This document shows positions 28,425 through 40,194 of a stretch of DNA of 52,979 nucleotides, in pieces (the stretch's first letter is position 1; every line of letters begins with the position of its first letter). The position numbers and the translations under genes are program-made. Source of the stretch: an uncultured Burkholderiales Genera incertae sedis bacterium (lineage in GTDB: Bacteria > Pseudomonadota > Gammaproteobacteria > Burkholderiales > Eutrophovitaceae); contig CAJQIK010000091.1 of NCBI GenBank assembly GCA_905478365.1, forward strand, positions 1-52,979. Reading direction: 5' to 3'. Under the pieces are notes generated by a model. That model did no database searches, was not told the origin of the DNA, and was given only the letters and a program-made list of their open reading frames with translations.

Positions 28425-29780
28425 ATGAATTCTTTCTGGGATAGCTGCCTTGAGTATTTTAAAACTGTGCTTTCATCACAACAGTATAAAACTTGGGTGC
28501 ACCCTTTAGACGGGGCCATAATAAACGGAGAAATTGTCATAGTAGCTCCCAACAGGTTCTTGCTTGTATGGGCGAGAGACAACTACTCCAAAGATCTAAA
28601 ACGCCTCGCAAAAGACTCGAGTGGATCTCAGTTACCAATACGATTTACTTTAAAAACCCCTCCGCCCGCCGACCAAAACGTCAGTGAACCCGAAGCAACC
28701 GAACTACCAACGAATACTTCAGAGCCTGTTGATTCAAAAGTAGCTAAGAAGAATAATCGCTTACCTCAACTCAACCCTGCCTTCACGTTTGATAGTTTCG
28801 TCACCGGTCGTGGCAATCAATTGGCCAGGGCAGCCGCTCTACAAGTTTGCGACAACCCGGCTAAAGCCTACAACCCCTTATTTATATATGGTGGCGTCGG
28901 TTTAGGAAAGACGCACTTGGTTCAAGCTATTGGTAATGTAACGGCGGAAAAAACTCCAGGTGCGAAAATACTTTATATACATGCGGAAAAATATGTTTCC
29001 GATGTCGTAAGCGCATACCAACACAAGTCATTCGAACAATTTAAACGCTTTTACCATTCCCTGGATCTCCTATTAATTGACGACATTCAGTTTTTTGCCA
29101 AAAAAGCCCGAACCCAAGAAGAGTTTTTCTATTTATTTAATGCTCTTATGCAATCTAAAAAACAAGTAGTAATGACTTGTGACACATTTCCAAAAGAAAT
29201 ATCAGGAATGGAAGACCGTCTTGTATCTAGATTTGGTTCTGGTCTGACGGTTGCTATAGAGCCACCCGAACTCGAACTTCGAGTAGCTATATTGCTAAAA
29301 AAAGCGGAAGAGGATGATTTAAACCTGTCCGAAGAGGTGGCGTTTTTTGTCGCAACCCACATCCAATCTAATGTTCGAGAATTAGAGGGGGCTTTAAAAA
29401 GAATAACGGCCTACGCAAACTTCACTAAAGAACCAGTTTCTGTCTCTCTCGCCAAAGAGGCTCTAAAAGATCTACTCGCTAGCAACTCCAAATTAATTAC
29501 TATTGATTCGGTTCAAAAATGCGTTGCTGATTATTACAAACTTAAAGTATCGGATATGTTCTCAAAGAAGAGAACACGATCTGTTGCTAGACCCAGACAA
29601 ATGGCTATGGCCTTATCTAAAGAGTTAACCAGTTACAGCCTGCCGGATATAGGTGATGCTTACGGCGGTCGAGATCATACGACCGTACTTCATGCTTGTC
29701 GAAAAATTGCTGAATTACGAACAACAGATACAAATACCGCGAGAGATTTCAACGCGCTTATACAAATTCTGAGAGGCTAG
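28425..29780 (+). CDS. dnaA: Replication initiator DnaA
   Basis: A 451-residue initiator ATPase. Domain I begins FWDSCLEYFKTVLSSQQYKTW; a variable linker covers about 80-115; the AAA+ domain has Walker A GGVGLGKTH (156-164), Walker B LLLIDDIQFF and the sensor region; the C-terminal helix-turn-helix ends with the DnaA-box signature GGRDHTTVLHACRKI. Length is normal. No ribosome site is visible before ATG 28425, and the hairpin with T-tract stands immediately upstream. It is the first plus-strand gene of the rightward replichore. Confidence 0.98.
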   Translation: MNSFWDSCLEYFKTVLSSQQYKTWVHPLDGAIINGEIVIVAPNRFLLVWARDNYSKDLKRLAKDSSGSQLPIRFTLKTPPPADQNVSEPEATELPTNTSEPVDSKVAKKNNRLPQLNPAFTFDSFVTGRGNQLARAAALQVCDNPAKAYNPLFIYGGVGLGKTHLVQAIGNVTAEKTPGAKILYIHAEKYVSDVVSAYQHKSFEQFKRFYHSLDLLLIDDIQFFAKKARTQEEFFYLFNALMQSKKQVVMTCDTFPKEISGMEDRLVSRFGSGLTVAIEPPELELRVAILLKKAEEDDLNLSEEVAFFVATHIQSNVRELEGALKRITAYANFTKEPVSVSLAKEALKDLLASNSKLITIDSVQKCVADYYKLKVSDMFSKKRTRSVARPRQMAMALSKELTSYSLPDIGDAYGGRDHTTVLHACRKIAELRTTDTNTARDFNALIQILRG

Positions 29781-29797
29781 TATTTTATTTATAACTC

Positions 29798-29952
29798 TGT
29801 GGATAACTCGTTTAATTTATCTTAATAACACCAATATATTGCATAAACAGAATATTTATACACAAAAACTCCCTATACTAAACATAGATTAAACAGGTAA
29901 AACAACAGCCGTAAAAGATCGTAACTTCATACACTTAAATTACTTGTACACA
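29798..29952. other. Candidate oriC element: AT-rich dnaA-dnaN spacer with three DnaA boxes
   Basis: The spacer holds TGTGGATAA (29798-29806, a reversed consensus box), TTATACACA (29856-29864, a perfect forward box), and TTGTACACA (29944-29952, one mismatch). The sequence between is very AT-rich. Together with the box in front of dnaA this suggests a bipartite origin around dnaA. Gene direction changes at this place, which supports it. Which part melts cannot be decided by eye. Confidence 0.55.
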
Positions 29953-29989
29953 TTGAGAGCGCTAACTATCACTATTACTAAGGTTTAAT

Positions 29990-33510
<3,521 letters not shown>

Positions 33511-33519
33511 GCATATTTA

Positions 33520-36150
33520 TTATGCTGCTGATTTTTTAGCTGCTGGTTTCTTGGCTTTTGGTTTCTTGGCTTTTGGTTTCTTGGCTTTTGGTTTCTTGGC
33601 TTTTGGTTTCTTAGTCGCCGGTTTTTGTGGAGATTTCGCGACTTTTTGATTGATTAATTCGATTGCGTCTTCAAGACTAATGGTTTCTGGATCTAGGTCT
33701 TTTGGAATTGTAGCGTTTGTGGAACCGCATTTTACGTAAGGCCCATAGCGACCGCTTCTTACCGAGATAGGTTTTTTATCCTCAGGGTGTTCTCCTAAAG
33801 CGCGGCCACTAGCAGCATTTTTCTGGGCCAATAATTCTACGGCTCGATCGAGCTCAACATCATAAACGCTGTCAGTTTTCGGTATTGATTTGAATCCGCC
33901 ATCATGTTTTAGGTAAGGCCCAAACCGACCAATGTTGGCTTCTATCGGTTTGTTGGTGTCAGGATGGATGCCGACGCTACGCGGTAGGCTTAAAGCTTTG
34001 AGCGCTGTCGCAAATGCTTCTTCATTGGACTCAAAAGGTAGCGGGGTATCTTTAGGCCAAGCCCCTCTTTTGGGTTTCTTTTCTTTTGATCCTTGAGGCG
34101 GCGTCTCTCCAATCTGAACATATGGCCCATAAGGACCGCTTAAAAGAAAGATTGGTTTTGAAGATTCCGGGTCATTTCCGAGTAGTAAGGGCTCTTTTTG
34201 AACTGGGCCCGAACCAAATGGTTCAGTGAAGTCGCACTTCGGGTAGCTGCTGCACCCAACAAAAAGGCCCCTAGAGCTATTTTGAAGCAGAACAGGACTA
34301 GAGCACTTGGGACAGGCTTCAGGCTTCTCTTTATCTGCCCATTCCGGCGATATAATTTGCCTAGAGAAGTCTTTCCATGTTCGCACAGGCTCAGCTGAGT
34401 CTGGTAGTGGGACGCCTCGGTTGGCGCTTGTCTTGTTCTCAACCTGGCCAGAGAAGGATTGCCAAAACTTACCGATCACTTTGGTCCAATCGAGCGTACC
34501 GTTCGAAATTTCATCTAATTCCGCCTCTAGATCAGCTGTGAAGCTATAGTCGAGGTAGGAATCAAAATGAGTGGTTAAAAAGTTGTTCACAATTCGTCCC
34601 ACATCCGTGGGATTGAATCGTTTTTTATCTAGATTTGCGTATCCGCGCTCAACAAGCGTGGAAATTATGTTTGCATAAGTAGACGGTCGGCCAATACCAT
34701 ATTCCTCTAATGTTTTGACTAAGCTGGCTTCAGAGTAACGAGGCGGTGGCTGAGTGAAGTGTTGTTCGCCAAAAATATCGTCAATCGACAATAAATCATT
34801 TTCTGAAAGGTCTGGGAGTTTTGATTCGTTATCGGAGGTTGAGTCATCAGCCCCCTCAAGGTAAACCGACATAAATCCAGGAAATACTAAGATCTGTCCG
34901 TTTGCTCTGAAAATAGTACCCGCGGGTTTTGTTTCTAGATCAACGCTTGTCGTATCAAATTTGGCTGCAGACATCTGCGAGGCGACAGTTCGTTTCCATA
35001 TCATCTCATAAAGGACGGCTTGGTCTGGTCGAAGAAATGCCTTTAAAGATTCCGGTGTTCGATGGATAGAAGTAGGGCGGATCGCTTCGTGCGCTTCCTG
35101 TGCATTTTTAGACTTTGTCTTATAAACAACCGGTTTGGCCGGCAAATAATCTGCCGAAAAATTTTTAGTTACATATGCCCTTACATCGGCAACTGCATCT
35201 TTAGACAGGGCTACCGAGTCCGTCCTCATGTATGTGATTAACCCTTCAATGGACCCACCAATTTCGATTCCCTCATACAGCTGCTGAGCAGCGCTCATGG
35301 TGGACCGTGCCGTTAATCCTAATTTACGAACCGCTTCCTGTTGCATTGTAGATGTCGTGAAGGGTGCAGCGGGAGATCGAGATCTCGGCTTGCGAGTGAT
35401 TTTTGATACCACCACCTCCCCGTTTGACGCTGCTTTAATCGTGTTAACAGCGTCTATGTGTTCTTTTTCAGATCGAAATGTGAACTGTTCTACTTTTTCT
35501 TTATTGAAACTTGCGAGTTTTGCTTCAAAGGGCTGTTTCCCTTTGGAGGTTTTTAAATGGATTGACCAATATTCCTCATTATCAAACTGTTCTATTGCTT
35601 GTTCTCGCTCAACAATTAGCCTCAACGCAGGGCTTTGTACCCTCCCGGCTGACAGATTCCTCGCAATTTTCCGCCATAATATGGGAGATAAATTGAAACC
35701 CACCAAATGGTCTAGTGCTCTTCTGGCTTGTTGTGCATTAACGAGTGGCATTGAGATATCTCGAGGCTTGTTAATAGCCTCTTGAACTGCCGTCTCGGTT
35801 ATTTCGTAAAAAACTACTCTTTTAAGCGCTTTATTTTTAAGGAGCTTCTTGTCCTCTAAGATTTCAGCTAAATGCCAGGCAATGGCTTCACCCTCTCGAT
35901 CAGGGTCAGTTGCGAGATAAATGGTGTCTGCTTTTTTTACCGCTTTGGTGATCGCGTCAACATGCTTTTTGTTTCTAGCGACTAGTTCATAGTCAAGCGT
36001 AAAACTATTTTCCGTGTCTACCGCCCCTTCTTTTGCGCGCAGATCCCTGATGTGTCCATAAGACGCGAGAATGTCAAAGGTGTCGCCTAAATATTTCTTA
36101 AGCGTACTTGCTTTGGACGGAGATTCGACGATCAGAAGGTTTTGAGCCAT
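33520..36150 (-). CDS. topA: DNA topoisomerase I
   Basis: An 876-residue type IA topoisomerase that relaxes negative supercoils. The TOPRIM domain begins LLIVESPSKA and includes ATDPDREGEA (D82, D84, E87). The active-site tyrosine is Y307 in LITYMRTDS. A single four-cysteine zinc module (CPKC ... CSSYPKC) is followed by three FGPY-type repeats (GPYGPYV, GRFGPYLK, GRYGPYVK) and a lysine-rich tail built from repeated KKPKA units. The enterobacterial enzyme has more zinc modules. It converges on gyrB with only nine bases between the stops, so an opposing pair of supercoiling enzymes shares one boundary. Confidence 0.97.
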   Translation of the reverse strand: MAQNLLIVESPSKASTLKKYLGDTFDILASYGHIRDLRAKEGAVDTENSFTLDYELVARNKKHVDAITKAVKKADTIYLATDPDREGEAIAWHLAEILEDKKLLKNKALKRVVFYEITETAVQEAINKPRDISMPLVNAQQARRALDHLVGFNLSPILWRKIARNLSAGRVQSPALRLIVEREQAIEQFDNEEYWSIHLKTSKGKQPFEAKLASFNKEKVEQFTFRSEKEHIDAVNTIKAASNGEVVVSKITRKPRSRSPAAPFTTSTMQQEAVRKLGLTARSTMSAAQQLYEGIEIGGSIEGLITYMRTDSVALSKDAVADVRAYVTKNFSADYLPAKPVVYKTKSKNAQEAHEAIRPTSIHRTPESLKAFLRPDQAVLYEMIWKRTVASQMSAAKFDTTSVDLETKPAGTIFRANGQILVFPGFMSVYLEGADDSTSDNESKLPDLSENDLLSIDDIFGEQHFTQPPPRYSEASLVKTLEEYGIGRPSTYANIISTLVERGYANLDKKRFNPTDVGRIVNNFLTTHFDSYLDYSFTADLEAELDEISNGTLDWTKVIGKFWQSFSGQVENKTSANRGVPLPDSAEPVRTWKDFSRQIISPEWADKEKPEACPKCSSPVLLQNSSRGLFVGCSSYPKCDFTEPFGSGPVQKEPLLLGNDPESSKPIFLLSGPYGPYVQIGETPPQGSKEKKPKRGAWPKDTPLPFESNEEAFATALKALSLPRSVGIHPDTNKPIEANIGRFGPYLKHDGGFKSIPKTDSVYDVELDRAVELLAQKNAASGRALGEHPEDKKPISVRSGRYGPYVKCGSTNATIPKDLDPETISLEDAIELINQKVAKSPQKPATKKPKAKKPKAKKPKAKKPKAKKPAAKKSAA
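33545..33614 (-). repeat. 15-bp tandem repeat in the 3' end of topA
   Basis: Four identical copies of the 15-base unit GGTTTCTTGGCTTTT (plus strand) start at 33545, 33560, 33575 and 33590, followed by a fifth diverging copy. They encode the KKPKA-type units of the topoisomerase tail. The perfect identity suggests recent expansion or replication slippage. Confidence 0.95.
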
Positions 36151-36214
36151 GATTTACCGGAGAGGTTTTGGCAGGATCATACAAGACTTGGACGTTTACG
36201 CCAACTAAAGGTGT

Positions 36215-36673
36215 TTATTGCAAACTAGATTCGTCTCTGGCGGCTAAAAGTTCTAACATCATGCCGTCAATAGACTCTTGCTGATGCCACAAGGCTAACA
36301 GGACAATTAATTTGATTTCATCAACCCCTACTTGAGAGTCAGAAAGAGCGATTACCCGCTCAATTATGACCTCCCTTTGTGTAGAGGAAATTAGTTCCGA
36401 ATCAACTAAAAATGTTAAAAACCCTCGTGCTTTGGTCGAAAGCCCATTGATCTCTTCGGGCGAGAACACTCTAAAACCAGTGCTATTCTCTAAATTGCCT
36501 CTGTAAGCGTTTGGGTCCTCTAACGAGTTAAATCCTCGCAACCACCCAAGAACTTCAGAGATATCTTCCTCTTCGAATCCAGCATCCGAAAGTTTTCGGG
36601 TGATGGTCTCGTTGTCTGGTAACGTGCCATGCGGGAAAAAATTCTCGACTAAATAAAAGAGTATGTCGAACAT
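36215..36673 (-). CDS. smg: Smg protein (DUF494 family)
   Basis: A 152-residue protein of the Smg/DUF494 family, found next to topA or dprA-def in many proteobacteria. Recognisable blocks are MFDILFYLVENFF at the start, GFRVFSPEEINGLSTKARGFL split over 66-86, and the acidic C-terminal helix. Molecular function is unknown. It ends 64 bases before the topA start on the same strand and may be cotranscribed with topA. Confidence 0.93.
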   Translation of the reverse strand: MFDILFYLVENFFPHGTLPDNETITRKLSDAGFEEEDISEVLGWLRGFNSLEDPNAYRGNLENSTGFRVFSPEEINGLSTKARGFLTFLVDSELISSTQREVIIERVIALSDSQVGVDEIKLIVLLALWHQQESIDGMMLELLAARDESSLQ

Positions 36674-36692
36674 ATAAGTCCTTGGTTGTTGG

Positions 36693-36735
36693 ATCGCTTA
36701 ACAAGTTCCCGCTTATCGGATTTAAGCGATTTTTT
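36693..36735 (+). terminator. Terminator-like inverted repeat in the smg-def spacer
   Basis: ATCGCTTAA (36693-36701) pairs perfectly with TTAAGCGAT (36722-36730) over a 20-base loop, and five T residues follow on the plus strand. No plus-strand gene precedes it closely. It might instead act as an operator in the smg leader. The rest of the 248-base spacer is AT-rich; a possible -10 TACAAT for def lies near 36830, with no clear -35. Confidence 0.4.
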
Positions 36736-36921
36736 CAGCTACGTTGAAAGGATGTCTTATCGTAAACATGTAGTCAAGATTTAGAACAAAAAATAAGCAT
36801 AGTTATCATTTTTCAGAAAAAATAGTTTTACAATAAGACATCAAGAACAACTTCTTTCGTTAACAGTTTATCAAATTAAAATGAGTATACCTTTCGAACA
36901 CTCTAATACCGAAAAGAAGAT

Positions 36922-37440
36922 ATGAGCATTTTGAATATATTGCAGCACCCAGACGACAGGTTACATATTTCTGCAAAACCCATTAAAGAGCTGGATGCCG
37001 TTACTCACCAACTGGTTAAAGACATGGCGGAAACAATGTATTCGGCCTCTGGTATCGGCCTCGCCGCAACACAGGTGAATGTTCCGAAGCGCGTCATTGT
37101 AATTGACATTTCCGAAGCACGAGATGATTTATTGGTTCTAATTAACCCTGAAATTCAATCGAGGGAGGGGACTGTAGTTTTTGAAGAAGGCTGCTTGAGC
37201 GTCCCAGGCGTTTATGATCGAGTCGAACGATCGGAGCAAATTATGGTTCAGGCGTTAAGTGCCGAGGGTGATGAGTTCAAATTAGAAGCCACTGGGTTGC
37301 TTTCTGTTTGTATACAACATGAAATTGATCATCTGGACGGGAAGGTTTTTGTCGAATACTTGTCGCGCCTAAAACAAGATCGCATTATTAAAAAATTAAA
37401 GAAAAATCAAAAAGGCCTCGATCAACGAGGGTCTTCATGA
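36922..37440 (+). CDS. def: Peptide deformylase
   Basis: A 172-residue metal hydrolase that removes the formyl group from nascent proteins. All three motifs are intact: GIGLAATQ (44-51), EGCLSVPG with C91, and QHEIDHLDG with H133, E134 and H137. The length is typical for the proteobacterial type. The stop overlaps the fmt start as ATGA, so deformylase and formyltransferase are coupled. Confidence 0.97.
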   Translation: MSILNILQHPDDRLHISAKPIKELDAVTHQLVKDMAETMYSASGIGLAATQVNVPKRVIVIDISEARDDLLVLINPEIQSREGTVVFEEGCLSVPGVYDRVERSEQIMVQALSAEGDEFKLEATGLLSVCIQHEIDHLDGKVFVEYLSRLKQDRIIKKLKKNQKGLDQRGSS

Positions 37441-38366
37441 ACATTATTTTCGCCGGCACACCAGAGTTTTCTGCAGTTAGTTTGCAATCGCTTGTAGATG
37501 CCGGCTACCGCGTACCATTGGTAATAACACAACCAGACCGACGAGCGGGCCGGGGTATGTCAGTATCAAAGAGTGAGGTAAAAGAAATGGCAACCGATCT
37601 GGGCATCGAAACTTACCAGCCGCCCAGTTTAAAGTCGCCTGAAGTGCTTGAAAAGCTGAAGAGTGTGAATGCTGATTTAATGATAGTGGTGGCATTTGGA
37701 CAAATCGTACCAAAATCAATTCTGGATGCTTTTCGTTTTGGATGTATTAATGTCCATGCTTCTCTACTACCCCGATGGCGAGGCGCCGCGCCAATTCAGC
37801 GCGCAATCATGGCGGGCGATACAGAGACGGGTGTCTGCATCATGCGGATGGCGGAAGGGCTTGACACCGGGCCGGTTTTCCTAGAACGACGACTACCGAT
37901 CGATAACGTAGATACGTCAGGTACGCTACATAACAAGCTGGCTCACCTTGGTGCCGAGGCGTTGATTCAGTCGTTAACTATTTTGAGTGATGAGAACCTG
38001 CCGATCGCACAAGAAGACGTTCATGCAACGTATGCTCATAAAATAAGTACCAATGATGCGCGAATTGACTGGTCGGCGAACGCATCCGACATCAACCGTT
38101 TGGTACGTGCAATGAATCCTGTTCCTGGCGCGTATACTTTTTTTGGAGATACTCGCATCAAAATATGGGAAACCAGGGTCGTAAATTTTGATAATCAACA
38201 AGATTCACCCGGCACAGTGATTGAGCTGACCCAAGAAGGGTTTTTGGTTAGTTGTGGCAGCGGGACTTTAAAGATTATGTTTATTCAGAAGGCTGGAGGG
38301 CGGAAGGTCTCGGCATCAGAGTATGTACGCGCGTCTAATTTGGAATTAGGTTATGAATTTAAATAG
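37437..38366 (+). CDS. fmt: Methionyl-tRNA formyltransferase
   Basis: A 309-residue enzyme that formylates initiator Met-tRNA using 10-formyl-THF. The catalytic core has [18 protein letters not shown] (N105, H107), and LDTGPV supplies the conserved Asp near 143. The C-terminal OB-like tRNA-binding domain begins after about residue 208. It overlaps def by four bases and is followed by rsmB after nine bases. Confidence 0.97.
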   Translation: MNIIFAGTPEFSAVSLQSLVDAGYRVPLVITQPDRRAGRGMSVSKSEVKEMATDLGIETYQPPSLKSPEVLEKLKSVNADLMIVVAFGQIVPKSILDAFRFGCINVHASLLPRWRGAAPIQRAIMAGDTETGVCIMRMAEGLDTGPVFLERRLPIDNVDTSGTLHNKLAHLGAEALIQSLTILSDENLPIAQEDVHATYAHKISTNDARIDWSANASDINRLVRAMNPVPGAYTFFGDTRIKIWETRVVNFDNQQDSPGTVIELTQEGFLVSCGSGTLKIMFIQKAGGRKVSASEYVRASNLELGYEFK

Positions 38367-38375
38367 CGTCAAACG

Positions 38376-39644
38376 ATGATAGATATACAGCTTGTGTCTC
38401 AGGCATGCTTATCTAAGGTTAAATTGGGCCAAAGCCTTAAGACAGTTTTTCCTCAAGAATTAGAAAGATTAGCCTCTAGTGGTGATCAAGCGGTAGTCAA
38501 GAACACGGTTTATGGTGCCTTGCGTTATTTAGGGTACCTCGAGTTTTCCTTAGATAGCCTGGTCTCTAAGCGACCAAATGGGCTAGTAAATTTGTTGCTA
38601 GTTGGTATTTATCTAATCGAATATAGTCGTTCCGCTAATCATGCTGTAGTTGATGCGGCAGTATCCTCAGCTAAACAAATGGGATTTAGTAAATTGGCGG
38701 GTCTAGTAAATGCAGTGCTCCGTAATTATTTAAGAAACCGATCGGAAATTAAAAAAAGTGCGTGTGCACATGATGTGGCAACCCTGCAGCATCAGTCTTG
38801 GTGGATAAAAAAGTTGCGTCAAGATTACCCTAGCCAAGTAGATGAAATTTTTTCGGCTAGCCTGAAACATCCGAATTTGGCATTACGCGTTAACACGCGA
38901 GCGACATCGTTGGATCAGTATCTGAAGTTACTAACGAATCAACAAGTGTCCTGGAAAAGATTTGAGAATATTGAAGCTGATGCTTCAGTAATATTGACCC
39001 AACCAGTTTCTGTGTACCAAATTCCTGGTTTTTTTGATGGGCTAGTTTCTATTCAGGATGTTGGCGCCCAAACGACCGCAACGCGCTTGGATTTGCGACC
39101 AGGACAACGCGTCCTTGATGCTTGCGCTGCGCCAGGTGGGAAAACGTGTCACATACTTGAATTAGAGGATGTGTGCGTAACGGCAGCTGATAAAGACCCT
39201 GTAAGGCTTGCAAGGGTAGAAGAGAATCTAACTCGCCTAGGGTTGTCGGCTAGAACGCTTATGGCAGATATAAACAAGATAGAAAATTGGTGGGATGGAG
39301 CGTATTACGATCGCATTTTGCTCGATGTACCGTGTAGCGCATCTGGCGTTGTTCGACGACATCCGGACGTTAAATGGATAAGACGGGAAAAAGATATAGA
39401 TAGTTTTGTGAAGCAACAGCGTTCTTTATTGAACGCGGCCTGGAAGGTTCTTGTGAAGGGTGGTAAATTGTTATACACAACATGCTCTATATTTCCTGAG
39501 GAAAACGAAAAACAAGTGAGATGGTTTTTAAAAGAGCAGGCAGACGCAAAAGTTGATTCTAGATACGCGATACATAATGGTCACTTGATCTTACCTAACG
39601 ATAGTCACGATGGATTTTTTCACGCGCTTCTTGAAAAAAAATAA
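38376..39644 (+). CDS. rsmB: 16S rRNA (cytosine967-C5)-methyltransferase RsmB
   Basis: A 422-residue SAM-dependent m5C methyltransferase. A NusB-like N-terminal domain covers about 1-130 (for example ANHAVVDAAVSSAKQMG). The Rossmann domain has the SAM loop DACAAPGGKT, and the two catalytic cysteines occur in LDVPCSASGVVRRHPD and YTTCSIFPEENE. Its 3' end overlaps the next gene. Confidence 0.95.
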   Translation: MIDIQLVSQACLSKVKLGQSLKTVFPQELERLASSGDQAVVKNTVYGALRYLGYLEFSLDSLVSKRPNGLVNLLLVGIYLIEYSRSANHAVVDAAVSSAKQMGFSKLAGLVNAVLRNYLRNRSEIKKSACAHDVATLQHQSWWIKKLRQDYPSQVDEIFSASLKHPNLALRVNTRATSLDQYLKLLTNQQVSWKRFENIEADASVILTQPVSVYQIPGFFDGLVSIQDVGAQTTATRLDLRPGQRVLDACAAPGGKTCHILELEDVCVTAADKDPVRLARVEENLTRLGLSARTLMADINKIENWWDGAYYDRILLDVPCSASGVVRRHPDVKWIRREKDIDSFVKQQRSLLNAAWKVLVKGGKLLYTTCSIFPEENEKQVRWFLKEQADAKVDSRYAIHNGHLILPNDSHDGFFHALLEKK

Positions 39645-40194
39645 ATTAATTGCCATTTCGCTGCAATTAATACTCCTATGCTCTCTTGTGAAATATGCAA
39701 ATGCTGACGGAATCATCGTTCAGTCTGTAAAGTTAGAGCAAAATGAGGCGACTTTTTCGCTTAACGCAACATTTCATATTGACCTAAGCCCGATAATCCA
39801 AGAGGCGCTTCACAAAGGGGTGTCACTACCATTTGTCCTTGATTTCAATGTTATTCAACAAAGATGGAATATTTGGGATCAAACTGTAGTTGAAACATCT
39901 TTGCCCTACAGATTGTCTTTTAGTGCGTTAACTCGGCAGTATCAAATAAAAGATAAACTCAGGGGGCGTGATGCCAGCTTTGACACTCTTGAACAGGCAT
40001 TAATTGCCGCAGGAGTTATAACCGACTTAGTCGTATTCAATGCTGAGCAGCTTAAACCAGAGGTGGAGTACGAGGCTCAAGTACGTCTGAGATTAGAGGC
40101 TGGAGGATTGCCTAGCGCGCTTCAGTTAGAGGCCCTAGAGTCGGATAAGTGGGAGGTGTCGTCTCCATGGTACCGCTGGGTTATGGAGCGATGA
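39610..40194 (+). CDS. DUF4390 exported protein
   Basis: A 194-residue protein of the DUF4390 type, found between rsmB and ntrY in many Gammaproteobacteria; no molecular function is known. It has an N-terminal hydrophobic segment (LIAISLQLILLCSLVKYANA) that looks like a signal peptide, then mainly beta structure with QRWNIWDQTVVE and LPYRLSFSALTRQYQIKD in the middle. The ATG at 39610 gives a 35-base overlap with rsmB; a TTG at 39631 would shorten the overlap to 14 bases and keep the signal peptide. Synteny suggests a link to NtrY signalling. Confidence 0.8.
   Translation: MDFFTRFLKKNKLIAISLQLILLCSLVKYANADGIIVQSVKLEQNEATFSLNATFHIDLSPIIQEALHKGVSLPFVLDFNVIQQRWNIWDQTVVETSLPYRLSFSALTRQYQIKDKLRGRDASFDTLEQALIAAGVITDLVVFNAEQLKPEVEYEAQVRLRLEAGGLPSALQLEALESDKWEVSSPWYRWVMER

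Noticed and set aside
40149..40190. GTG start extending NtrY by 14 residues
   Set aside because: It lies inside the preceding gene; ATG 40191 forms an ATGA overlap and has a GGAG site.
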